A DNA stretch of 20,971 nt from Asterionellopsis glacialis (GCA_014885115.2 WKLE02001933.1:1-20971); one strand, 5' to 3'; shown: positions 10,113-18,530, counted from the stretch's first letter. Notes: generated by a model from the letters alone, not told the origin. Program-made: numbers and translations.

Positions 10113-11097
10113 TTACCTGTTCCTGTGTGTATGTCTTAGATTTGCCCTAATCCACTCATTGGTGTTATGGTTGTTCATATGGCAGTTGCTACACCAATTA
10201 CGAGTGTGCTGGTGCTTGTTATCATTGCTGTTATTATTTTGATTATATTTCTTTTCTGTTTGTTCATGCTTGCAATCTTCCTTGGCCTTTTTAGGTTTTC
10301 CTGACTTGGAGAGTTCATGATCAATATTGTCGCGTACCTCTAACCTCTCAAAGTAGTCCACGGTATCTTCCCATGAGAGATCATGAGAGTCAAGGTTGCT
10401 AGTGAGTAGGGCGGATTGCCACTTAAGTATCCAAAATGTCCATGATCTCGTCATTGTCGAATTTTTAATTTTTTTTACTATTGTGATCCATAAGAAAATA
10501 TTGCAAATATTCATTCAATTGGCAAAGCCTTGTGACAAACTCTCGCAACGTGAAGTCATTGGTCATCACCAAGTGGTAGCAAAGGTAATTCTTCTGGCAC
10601 CTTGCCGCATGCCTAGATGAGAAAAAATTCTCGCCTACATCTTTCAGTACCAGTTCAAAGACCTTTTCAGGATCTTTCTGGGCTGGTTTCTTGAGGCTTT
10701 CATTTTTGCTCTGGTGATTGGCATTTGCTGCTTGAAACAGCTGCCTTGCTCTGCCCTTCAAAAGGGTGAGCGCCATAGAAGTTTTGAATGAGGCTTTGAT
10801 GAGGGGATAATCCCTCTCAACCTCAGCAAACTCAATCCTCCACTGGATCCACTCTTCAGCAGATCCATCCTCAAATTGCTTGACTCTCTTTTCAATGGTC
10901 TCAGAATCTGAGCCTTTATCAGAGGGATCAATGTGGACCTTGATGGTCTTGTACGCATCCTTGTCATCATCTTTTGACTTCAACCTCTGGTGCTTTGTTT
11001 TCACAAAGGGGATTGCAAAAGGATTCAGCAGAGTCGGCTGTTGACTTAACTCCTGAGTTTTCTTCTGAAACTCTTTGGAGGAAGAGGAGGTCTTCAT
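10113..11097 (-). pseudogene. gag: Family B copy B1: gag (capsid and nucleocapsid)
   Basis: Structural protein of the retrotransposon particle. I choose the ATG at 11097 (MKTSSSSKEFQKK) rather than the upstream in-frame ATG at 11181, because the upstream part is LTR and leader and the same ATG context is kept in copy B2. The capsid region has GSAEEWIQWRIEFAEVERDY and ALTLLKGRARQLFQ, a retrotransposon-gag pattern, then CQLNEYLQYFL, LSWEDTVDYFERLEV and a Lys/Asn/His-rich stretch. The nucleocapsid knuckle reads CSNCHMNNHNTNEW: the last Cys of CX2CX4HX4C is Trp (TGG), whereas B2 has Cys. A frameshift lies near 10460 in an A-rich run. Domain order and the sister copy make the call firm. Confidence 0.88.
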
Positions 11098-11113
11098 GTT
11101 TTTGAAGTTAAAT

Positions 11114-11139
11114 CCTCTGAAAGAGGGAGTAACGTTACT
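11114..11139 (-). promoter_or_regulatory. Family B leader: two adjacent palindromes at the primer-site position
   Basis: AGTAACGTTACT (11128-11139) is a perfect 12-bp palindrome, and CCTCTGAAAGAGG (11114-11126) forms a 5-bp stem. Both are kept in copy B2 and lie just inside the proposed LTR end, where a tRNA primer-binding site is expected. I recognise no standard tRNA 3'-end complement. Confidence 0.5.
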
Positions 11140-11140
11140 A

Positions 11141-11395
11141 TGCCCTATGCCTCTAGTGTTGATGGCAGCACAACACAACAATTAGACAATCAACACACAA
11201 AAAAGAAAAGAAGACTTTATTTGGTGATGAAAATTATGAGCTAGTTTAAAGATTTAGTTTTATGCTGGAGAAATTCAGCAATTTAGTAAGAAGTAAATAT
11301 TTATGAAATATTGGTAAATGGTAAATTGTGAGTCTGTCTGCTTGCCCATGCATCAATCATCATTCTCAAGAGTGTCCTACAGGGAGTGTACTTCA
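11141..11395 (-). repeat. 5' LTR of family B copy B1 (about 255 bp)
   Basis: It starts TGAAGTACACTCCC (11395 going down) and probably ends GGCATAGGGCA (11141). The start is fixed because B1 and B2 become similar exactly there while their flanks differ. The end is inferred by analogy with LTR A, which ends AGCATAGTGCA. AATAAA-type sequence and a T-rich tract lie near 11205-11225. It is about 50 bp longer than the B2 LTR, mainly by two internal segments. Confidence 0.7.
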
Positions 11396-12545
11396 GTAGC
11401 ATTGATGGTTCCACTGAGTCAAGGGAGTATTTATGCCATTGGCCAATGGCTTATGTATATTTGTTGTAAATTCCTTGTAGATCAGATTCCTTGTATAAGA
11501 TGTCAGTGGTAGGATCTATTGCCATAGGGTATACTTGATTGGGATTGTAAAGCCATGCTCCTAATGATTGTTCAAGTTCATAAGGCTTTGCTGAAGTGGA
11601 TAGCAATGTGGCGTTCAGAGCCCTTCTCCATGTGGAGCAGCATTTGGTAGACAGATATGACTGCCTGGGCCATAGTAAACTTGATGAACATGGTAGGCAA
11701 TTCCCAGTTATAAACTGTTCTTCTATAAACAATCCTGTGGGATCTGAAATATCTGCTACTGTTAATACACGTAGATTTAGCCTGAAAGCATTATTTTTGC
11801 AAGAATTACTGTTAAACTTGTCCATCTGTGCATGTTATCCATGATTACTAAGTCATGTTCTCTTTGTTTGTTTGGAATCCAAGCAGTTGGAAATTCAATA
11901 GAGCCTTTGAACGTTTTAAGGAATTCTCTGATTACCATGATCCACCCCATTGGAATGTATTTGAGAAATGGAACTGTGTCAGATTATGGTTGATGTAAAA
12001 TGTTAATGCCAATCCCTGAAAAAAGTTGTGTTTGCTCTATTAAACAGATAATGGATTTGCCCAGTTTGTCACGTTGGCAAACATGTGAGATCAAGTATTT
12101 CAACTGAAGAATTCGCCTTGCTTGATACATATTGTCAAAACTGATACATCCATATTGCTCAGGTGCGTACACAAGTATTCTTGGAAATGGACTATGATAA
12201 CCACTGTTAGCCAAAAATCTTCTTGTGAATGGTTTTTGAATCAAGCTTATCTCCTTGGAGGTGTACATTGCCATAGGGAGACTATACTCAAGTTGTTTTA
12301 ATGCTACACATTTATATGCTGTCATGGCCTTGTTATAATTCAGATTGGAGGCACAAATATCTCTTGTTAGGTCTTTGATTTTCATCTGTAACTTAACAAA
12401 ATGTATAGAAATAGGACCATGAAGTTAAACCCAAACTCCTAATAATTGTTGTGATGATTGCTCTAGTTGGTTCATTAATCTGGAGTAGGGAATAGCTTCT
12501 TGACACTGCCCATTATTGACTCTTTTATGGTGCTTTTGTGCATCT
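11396..12545 (-). pseudogene. LINE copy 2 (partial): RT thumb and post-RT linker
   Basis: This is the inverted sister of LINE copy 1. Reading down from 12545 it shows MNQLEQSSQQ, LLGVWV-stop (TAA 12425-12427), ICASNLNYNKAMTAYK, LKQLEYSLPMAMY, FPRILVYAPEQYG, MYQARRILQLKYLISHVCQ, then VADISDPTGLFIEEQF, LLWPRQSYLSTKC and PTTDILYKES, ending at SMLL where the B1 LTR begins. All have close counterparts in copy 1 (5950-7240). Copy 1 has Gln CAA (6242-6244) where copy 2 has the TAA. Copy 2 lacks 198 nt (66 codons, in frame) that in copy 1 lie at about 6027-6224, and keeps about 50 nt that copy 1 lost. One frame change occurs near 11830-11985. The upstream limit near 12545 is uncertain. Confidence 0.85.
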
Positions 12546-12823
12546 TGTGTGCGTAAAATAGCAAGAAATTTGTTTTTCTCACTTTTCTTGTGTTTTAGCT
12601 GTGTTTGGAGGGTTTTAGCAATCACTAAGTAATAACACGTACTACTACTGTAAAACCAATATGATCCAAAAATAAGATTGAAGTTATACCGAAATGTACA
12701 GTGTCACGCAAGACTCATCCTGGGGAGGTTGGTTGTTGTCATAATGGCTGTCTTTTCCTTTGGTAGAGTACCCAAGAGACTTTTTTGATGGTCTGTTTGT
12801 GTATGCTCCCAAAGTTAAATAAA
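12546..12823. other. Spacer, no recognised feature
   Basis: An open frame continues from the LINE on the reverse strand to 12625, but it has no match to copy 1. The rest shows no gene, hairpin or repeat that I can support. Confidence 0.4.
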
Positions 12824-12990
12824 TTTTTACTTCAAGTAATAAATAACCCACAACTCAAACTAAAAATGTTTTACTTTGAGTAATGAATGACCCATAACTC
12901 AAGCTAAAAACTTTTTTACTTCAAGTAATGAATGACCCATAAAAAAGCTAAAAAAGTTTTTACTTTGAGTAATGAATGACCCATAACACA
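12824..12990. repeat. 44/45-bp tandem repeat, nearly four units, alternating variants
   Basis: Units begin with TTTAC at 12826, 12870, 12915 and 12959 (spacing 44, 45, 44). Each holds AAGTAAT/GAGTAAT followed by AATGACCCATAA or a close variant. Units 1 and 3 read ACTTCAAGTAAT; units 2 and 4 read ACTTTGAGTAAT. This indicates a duplicated dimer of about 89 bp. It lies between LINE copy 2 and the 3' end of the DDE element and may be subterminal to that element. Confidence 0.85.
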
Positions 12991-13242
12991 CTGCAAAATG
13001 AAACCTGCCCCAAAAGGCTTATCTTATTCTGTGGTGAGGGGGAAGGGGGTGGCTGCCCTGTGGAAGATATTTCTGGGATAAATACACTGTTATTTTCATG
13101 CCAACCGTTTCTGTGCATACATTTGTTCTTTTCTTTCCCAGCGACAGAATACATGCATGGATGCTCTTTTTGCAAATTTGATATTTCCGTTTCAAAAAAG
13201 TTTCCTGAATATAAATTTAATTTTAAAAATCCTATTGTTCAA

Positions 13243-13551
13243 CTACTTTTTATGTATATGTGACTCATAGTGATGAATAAGACCCAGTTGTGCCCCCTGA
13301 GATACTGTAAGAGAACAAAAGTATCCCATTTGGATACTGTGACAATCATGAACAAATTTGTCAGTGCTGCACCTCCTGCATGTTTTCCAATGACAATATT
13401 TTTCACCAAACACATTCCTATTCTTGTTCTTGTTGATTAAATGGTCAGTACGCTTTTGACCACATAATTTACAAATTTGTCTAAACGACAAACCTTGTGG
13501 CAGGGGCTTTAATGCTACTGACCTTTTTTCTTTCAAGTATTTTCCGTACAT
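13243..13551 (-). pseudogene. DDE transposase: Cys-rich C-terminal domain
   Basis: Contains ICKLCGQKRTDHL, YCHWKTCRRC, VHDCH and GYFCSLT, giving about six Cys and two His in CxxC-type pairs, enough for one or two zinc sites. Similar Cys-rich tails follow the catalytic core in several eukaryotic DDE transposases and may bind DNA. It is joined to the core by a poorly conserved linker (13560-14390) in which the frame changes at least twice. The ORF ends with a normal TAA at 13243-13245. The start given is only where the frame opens and is not a true start codon. Confidence 0.6.
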
Positions 13552-15862
13552 GGTTGTTTTGCTGCTGGCACAGCATATGGAGCAATACTAGACTTGCAAC
13601 CCTGCATCTTCCCACAGTAGCCATGGCTACTGATGAAATCAATAAAAAAGGATGTCCAGATGGTGTGTTTGTATCATCACCATCTGGATACATTCTAGGT
13701 ACAGCATCTCCGATGACTGGTGGTGCTGTTTTTTTTTTGGCCTGTTGTAGAACTTGATGTAGGTTTCTAAGTCTACAATTGCCTGAATCTTGAGCTTCAA
13801 TTGATGCTGTACGGATGTCTTGTAGTTTGTCATAGTATTCTTGAAGTTGTCACAGTGATTTTCTATAAATAAGAGTGACCATGTCAGCTTCTTCATCCCA
13901 TGCCTTCATGAAATGATTGTATCCTGTATCAGCACTTGGTGCAGCTCTATGGCTGAAGTCATTGCTTATGTCATTTTAAATACTTTCCGCTCCTCTACTG
14001 CTACCAGATCCATTGAATCAACAGAAAATGGTATCCATGGTGGATCTCCAGCAAATTTAAAAAAGGATAGTAATGAAGTTGCGCGATGGGTGACATTTCT
14101 AGCCAAGATGACCTTAAATGCCATATTCATGTTGGATATGTCATCCAAGATGTCAGCTGCTACTGTACATTCCTGTGAATCAAGAACAGTGTCTTCATTC
14201 TCATTGGTTATCTCTACTTCTTCAAAATCTTCTGGGGGAATATCATTCTGAACATTTGTATCTGCACTTAATTGAAATAAATATTTATCAAGTTCAAAAC
14301 CAAAAACTTCGTCAGTAGGTGGCACAGCTGGTAGTGATGCATTTGTAAAGACCTTTTCATACCCAACATCTTCAGCCAATGAATTAGCCACAGAGCTTTT
14401 GACTCTAAATTTGTTGTCCAGTCATTTTCAGCTCCAAGTTGGTTAATATTAACTGACTCCTCCCTGTCATCCAAGAACCACCACATTCCTCTATCTGCAC
14501 GCAACAATCCAACTTGAGTCCCCCTGAATACTGTCTGATTCCAGTTCTGATGTAGTCCCTCATTAGCAGAGGACATACCAGCCTTAAATACCTTCCCTAT
14601 GTGTGTTGTATAGTGCATGACAACATCAGGGGGAGGTATGAGGCAGTCTACATGCTTGAGCTGTCATTTCAGTCTTTTTTTATGATAGTATTTGTTTTTA
14701 TTAGAGGTTTGTATGCCTCTTTTGCTGGATTGTCATCATCTAGTGCAGCTGCTGACGTGATTTTTTTGCACTCTGATAACATAAAAAACAATATCACTGC
14801 TTTTACTGATCTAGTAGCATCCTCCACAGTTGGGAATGTTGTATTACATTTATGTAATATCTCTTTCACTGTGGGTTGTCACTGAAGTTTATTGATTAGA
14901 ATTTGTTTTTGTTGTTTATATTTGTTGTCACTTACAAGTAGTATCACCCTGCTCATAAATGCTCTGAACTTAAAATAGTCAGAGCGTGTTTTGTCATTAA
15001 AGATCTTATCCCATCATCTGACAAGCCAATGGAAGAGATCTAGACATATTTTGGCACTCAGAAATATTTCTTGCAATTTGTTTCTGACAGTGCAACAGTT
15101 GTTGACATAAATAACTTTTATTTTGGACCCAAGACATTCACATCTGTCCTTCAACCTAACAAGGTGGGGCCTTATTTCTTCAATGGATTCTGAATTCTTA
15201 ATCATTCCCCACTATATACATTGTTTATTTTCATTCAGGATGGTAATGTATCCCATCCAGGATCAAAAGCACCCCCTTTCTTTATTGTACACAACAACCT
15301 GCTTGTCCATTTTATAGTTTGCATCCAAACTTATTATGATTGCACTAAGTGCCAACATCTTTCTTATCATAATAGGTTTCCTCCATAAGAAATAGGTTTG
15401 AAGAATATCTTCAACCATCTGGGTACTTAGGAAACAAGCATTCCACCCCTCTCTATCTAACATTTGAGAAAACGTAGGAAGGTCTGTTGTTGCTTGTTGT
15501 TGTACAGTAGTATTAGTGATTGCTGGGGGTGTTGGTTCTTCTTCTGTTGGAGGTGGCGGTCCTTGTACCGCCACCTCAGTGACTGCTGACTCATCATGCA
15601 CCCTGACTTCATTTCTAACTTCCTCCATAGCTGCTTCTCTCTTTATAATTGTCATCTTTACCTTGTCTTTACCAGCCAGCTTTGTTTTCAAAAGATTTAT
15701 TTTGTCATTTGGCATTGAGTTATAAAGTTGTATCAACTGCTGGCCTGTGTGTATACCACAATCAATTAACATTTGAAGTTTTTTGGGTCCCAATGAGAAA
15801 GAAACATTTACCTCCTTTTTTCTGTTTAAGCATTGGCTCAAATTCAAAGTCATCTGTGGCAC
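13552..15862 (-). pseudogene. DDE transposase: catalytic core (RNase H fold)
   Basis: The core would cut and join transposon ends. Reading downwards: a Pro/Glu-rich linker (GPPPPTEEEPTPP), FLWRKPIMIRKML, ISLDANYKMDKQ with the first catalytic Asp (15323-15325), WMGYITILNENKQ, IRPHLVRLKDRCECLGSK, VIYVNNCC where the second Asp is expected but Asn is present (15101-15103), CLDLFHW, and SSANEGLHQNWN with the likely catalytic Glu (14559-14561). MWWFLDD and further helices follow. Stops include TGA after ERGCF (15263-15265), TAG before WGMIK, TGA after HWLVR, and TGA near 14882; frames shift near 14670 and 14400. From 14391 to 13966 an acidic segment (PPEDFEEVEITNENEDTV) continues. Assignment of D, N and E is by pattern, not by alignment. 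Confidence 0.72.
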
Positions 15863-16039
15863 TACTTTCTACAGAAGATAACCTAGAGATTAATTTGAAA
15901 TGTAATTTCTGCCTTTCTGTAGCCCATTTCCTTTCATCTCTTACATGTTGTTGTTGTTCTTGATTGTTGTTTACAGTTTATTCCATCATTGCTACATCTA
16001 TCCTTGGTTGTCTTGTTGAATTTTGATTGATTGTCGGGT

Positions 16040-16235
16040 TCATCTTGACAGCCAACAAAATTCAATGTCATCTAAAACATATTTTCTTGCAATACACCCT
16101 TTTAACTTTTTTACCAATCTATTCACTGGTTGATCATGATTTTCAATGACATGATAGAAAAGATTTTTGTCTACTGAACATCTTTGCAACATGTAGACCC
16201 AAAATTTTGCTCTTACTCCGCCAGTTTTATCTAAT
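16040..16235 (-). pseudogene. DDE transposase: segment downstream of the solo LTR
   Basis: Codes LDKTGGVRAKFWVY, MLQRCSVDKNLFYHVIE and NRLVKKLKGCIARKY on the reverse strand. It continues in frame from the zinc-ribbon segment once the solo LTR and one copy of the 5-bp duplication are ignored. In related transposases a similar short helical segment lies between zinc ribbon and core. The frame stops with a TGA at 16040-16042; the link onward to 15862 is not resolved. Confidence 0.65.
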
Positions 16236-16240
16236 GCCAT
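16236..16240. repeat. Target-site duplication, left
   Basis: GCCAT next to the solo LTR end (TGCACTATGC). The same five bases follow the other end at 16662-16666. Confidence 0.85.
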
Positions 16241-16661
16241 TGCACTATGCTGACAACAATATTGAAAAGTGATAGGAAAATAGGCTGAGTTTTGTTAGAG
16301 TGAATAAATTATGAGCTATTTTAACTAGTTGCTAAAAATACCTGACAATCCACCGATTTGTCTTCTTGACCTAATTATATGTGTGAACCGAACTCCCTGA
16401 GGCAGCCAATGATAGTCCGCTGGACCGGCACGTCATCGTGTTCCGGCGTGATGCATCATGCTTCTGCTGCAGATTGGATTTTGATGTGCTTTGCCTGTGA
16501 TGTCAGCATTTGCATGTACGCAGTGCATCACTGCACATTTGCATCTGTCTGCTTGATGATATAATCACATCTGTCCTTGCCTGTGACTTCATCATGCCAT
16601 GGTATGTCCAAATTATGGTTGATTGACATTATTGCGCGAGTCTCGTGACTTGCCTACTGCA
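16241..16661 (-). repeat. Solo LTR of gypsy family A (421 bp)
   Basis: On the reverse strand it starts TGCAGTAGGCAAG (16661) and ends CATAGTGCA (16241), the same ends as the LTR at 1228-1740, with shared blocks GAGACTCGCGC, ATGTCAATCAA, ATCATCAAGCAGACA, ATGCAAATGCTGACATCACA, CTCAGGGAGTT and AATAGCTCATAAT. It lacks the extra segment seen in the other copy. It is flanked by GCCAT on both sides, the 5-bp duplication typical of LTR-element integration. No internal element sequence is present, so it is a product of LTR-LTR recombination. It interrupts the DDE transposase gene. Confidence 0.92.
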
Positions 16662-16666
16662 GCCAT
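16662..16666. repeat. Target-site duplication, right
   Basis: GCCAT directly after the solo LTR, matching 16236-16240. It is part of the transposase codons for Ser-Met-Ala. Confidence 0.85.
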
Positions 16667-17312
16667 TGACTTTAAATTCATTGTACAAAACCGTTTGTTA
16701 CATTTTGAACATGGATACCTTACAGTATCAGGGTAAGCATATCCAAACATTGTAAAACAAACAAGAGGAAAGTCAACCCACCAGTAATTTTATTTGTTCG
16801 CAAATTTGTTTGTACCACAGTTTGGACATGCAGGTACATGACCATCTATTAATAGATGGGGTATCTAAACTAGACTTTTTTTACATAAAAGTTGGAAGCT
16901 CTGTATTTTTTTTGTTTGGTCCAGCTCTGACCATTTACAAAAAACATCCATCCAGTCCTTGTAAAACTCATTACATTCCCCTGCATCTATCTTCCTTCTG
17001 TATTGTTTTATGTGTTCCATCTGTTCTTTGCTACATTTTGGTGGTGACTGTGTTGGTGGCACAGTAGCAGGAGCAACATGTTCTTGTATAATTGTAGTTT
17101 CTGTTGTTGGTTGTTAAATTTGTTCTTCAACAACATCATCATCAAAAAGGTTTGCATTATCAACATTGATGTTTTTGTTATCATCAACATCATCCTGTAG
17201 TTCTTCATCTTGGTCAGGAAGGAGGTCCCTGAAGAAGTTGATAACAGATCATGGTACTTCTAGACCTGCTAGAAGTGCATTTTTTCTGTGTGCCTTTTCA
17301 GGGGCATACCTG
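16667..17312 (-). pseudogene. DDE transposase: acidic N-terminus and zinc ribbon
   Basis: Reading down from 17312: YAPEKAHRKNALLAGLEVP, TGA, VINFFRDLLPDQDEEL, a strongly acidic stretch (VDDNKNINVDNANLFDDD), TAA, a Thr/Pro-rich linker, KCSKEQMEHIKQYRRKID, EFYKDWMDVFCKWSEL, then after a frame change PACPNCGTNKF (16814-16828 encodes the first Cys pair), a TAA, WWVDFPLVCF and PCSKCNKRF (second Cys pair, 16700-16711). Two CxxC pairs about 35 residues apart, with Trp/Pro between, make a zinc ribbon as found in front of several DDE cores; it probably binds transposon ends. The true N-terminus is lost to gypsy copy B2. Confidence 0.7.
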
Positions 17313-17516
17313 TGAAGTACACTCCCTGTAGGACACTCTTGAGGATGGCATTTACTAACATTTCCTGAATCTTTTACTTCTTACTAAATTGCCAGATCTT
17401 CTCCAGCATAAAACTGGCACATAATTTTCATCACCAAATAAAAGTCTTCTTTTCTTTTGTGTGTTGATTGTCTGATTGTTGTGTTGTGCTGCCATCAACA
17501 CTAGCGGCATAGGGCA
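17313..17516 (+). repeat. 5' LTR of family B copy B2 (about 204 bp)
   Basis: Starts TGAAGTACACTCCCTGTAGG and probably ends GGCATAGGGCA. It shares with B1 the blocks ACTTCTTACTAAATTGC, TCCAGCATAAAACT, CATAATTTTCATCACCAAAT and GTGTTGTGCTGCCATCAACA. It is shorter than the B1 copy by two internal deletions. An AATAAA signal lies at about 17437-17442. Confidence 0.7.
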
Positions 17517-17517
17517 T

Positions 17518-17543
17518 AGTAACGTTACTCCCTCTTTCAGAGG
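17518..17543 (+). promoter_or_regulatory. Family B leader palindromes (copy B2)
   Basis: AGTAACGTTACT (17518-17529, perfect palindrome) and CCTCTTTCAGAGG (17531-17543, 5-bp stem) are in the same order and spacing as in B1. They stay intact although the surrounding coding parts of both copies are broken. Confidence 0.5.
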
Positions 17544-17560
17544 TAAATAACTTTCAAAAC

Positions 17561-18530
17561 ATGAAGACCTTCTACTCCTCCAATGAGTTTCAGAAGAAAG
17601 CTCAGGAGTTGAGTCAACAGCAGACTCTGCTGGATACTCTTTGTAAAAAACAAAGAAGGAGAGGTCAAAGTCAAAGGACAACACCAAAGATTCGTACAAG
17701 ACCATGGAGGTTGGAATTGATCCCTCTGATGAAGGCTCAGATTCTGAGACGATTGAAACGAGAGTAAAACAATTTGAGAATGGATCTGCTGAAGAGTGGA
17801 TCCAGTGGAGGATTGAATTTGCTGAGGTTGAGAGGGATTATCCTCTCACCAAAGCCTCATCCAAAACCTCCATGGCCCTCACCCTTTTGAAGGGCAGAGC
17901 AAGGTAGCTGTTCCAAGCAGCAAATGCCAATCGCCAGAGCAAAAATGAAAGCCTCAAGAAACCAGCGCAAAAAGATCCTGAACAGATCTTTGAATTGGTA
18001 CTGAACTATATAGTCAAAAATTATTTCTCTTCTAGGCATATGGCAAGGTGCCAGAAGAACTGCCTTTGCTATTACTTAGTGATGACCAATGACTTCACGT
18101 TGCAAGAGTTTGTCACAAGGCTTTGCCAGTTGAATGAATGTTTACCATATTTTCTGATGGAGCACAATGGTAAAAATATTTGACATATTTGATCGGGTGA
18201 GACCACTTAAGTGGTGGCAATATGCCCTACTTGCTAGCAACCTTGACCCTCATGATCTCTCATGGGAGGATACTGTGGACTACTTTGAGAAGTTAGAGGT
18301 AAGCAATAATATAGATCGTGAACTCTCTAAGTCCAAAAAACCTAAGGAGGAGACAAAGAAGAATTGCAATCATGAACGGACAGAAAAGAATTCTGATTGC
18401 AATAACAACGGAAGTGATAACAAGCGCCAGCGCACCCGAAAGTGATAACAAGTGCCACATCACTCGGAAGTGGTGTAGCAACTGTCATATGAACAACCAT
18501 AACACCAACAAATGTACTGCGGACAAGTCA
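17561..18530 (+). pseudogene. gag: Family B copy B2: gag
   Basis: Starts at the ATG shared with B1 (MKTFYSSNEFQKKAQELSQQ), shifts frame near 17650, then follows B1: IDPSDEGSDSETIE, SAEEWIQWRIEFAEVERDY, ALTLLKGRAR, TAG (17905-17907) where B1 has CAG Gln, LFQAANAN, CQLNECLPYFL, a frame change near 18170, LSWEDTVDYFEKLEV and a basic stretch. A 28-bp tandem duplication (18414-18469) shifts the frame again before the nucleocapsid knuckle CSNCHMNNHNTNKC, which is a complete CX2CX4HX4C, unlike that of B1. The ATG context and domain order match the sister copy, so the call is firm. The protein cannot be made in one piece. Confidence 0.88.
18414..18469 (+). repeat. 28-bp tandem duplication in B2 gag
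   Basis: GTGATAACAAG starts two units of 28 bp (18414-18441 and 18442-18469); B1 has a single unit at the same place. The extra 28 bp puts the knuckle out of frame with the capsid. Confidence 0.85.

Larger units (their letters stand above)
8990..11395 (-). mobile_element. Ty3/gypsy family B, copy B1: LTR, gag, protease, start of RT
   Basis: On the reverse strand, a 5' LTR (11141-11395), gag, protease and the first residues of RT follow in normal order and stop near 9000. The remaining RT, RNase H, integrase and 3' LTR are missing. The integrase fragment at 2395-2575, same strand, may be part of it, in which case LINE copy 1 lies between and about 1.5 kb of pol has been lost. The LTR sits directly against LINE copy 2 sequence that is in the same orientation, so B1 inserted into that LINE. 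Copy B2 at 17313-19269 is the inverted sister. Confidence 0.85.
13000..17312 (-). mobile_element. DDE DNA transposon, decayed and multiply interrupted
   Basis: The reverse strand carries a transposase of more than 1000 codons in pieces: acidic N-terminus, zinc ribbon, DDE core and a Cys-rich C-terminus. The 5' end is cut at 17312 by gypsy copy B2. The 3' coding end is 13243; 13000-13242 is probably 3' flank of the element, without a recognisable terminal inverted repeat. A family-A solo LTR splits the gene at 16241-16661. Residue patterns (Asp-Asn-Cys-Cys, LDLFHW, NEGLH) recall a transposase-like family seen in algae, fungi and cnidarians that I cannot name with certainty. Confidence 0.7.

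Noticed and set aside
10440..10520. Possible programmed frameshift in gag at an A-rich run, since both family B copies change frame at this place
   Set aside because: The two copies have different sequences and different indels here (B1 lacks about 12 nt present in B2), so independent decay is simpler.
11098..11181. Upstream ATG at 11181 as gag start
   Set aside because: The extra 28 residues are LTR and leader sequence; the ATG at 11097 matches the start in copy B2.
13497..13757. Plus-strand frames antisense to the DDE transposase (also 13913-14251, 14601-14885, 15516-15963)
   Set aside because: They are shadows of the reverse-strand coding sequence and have no motif of their own.
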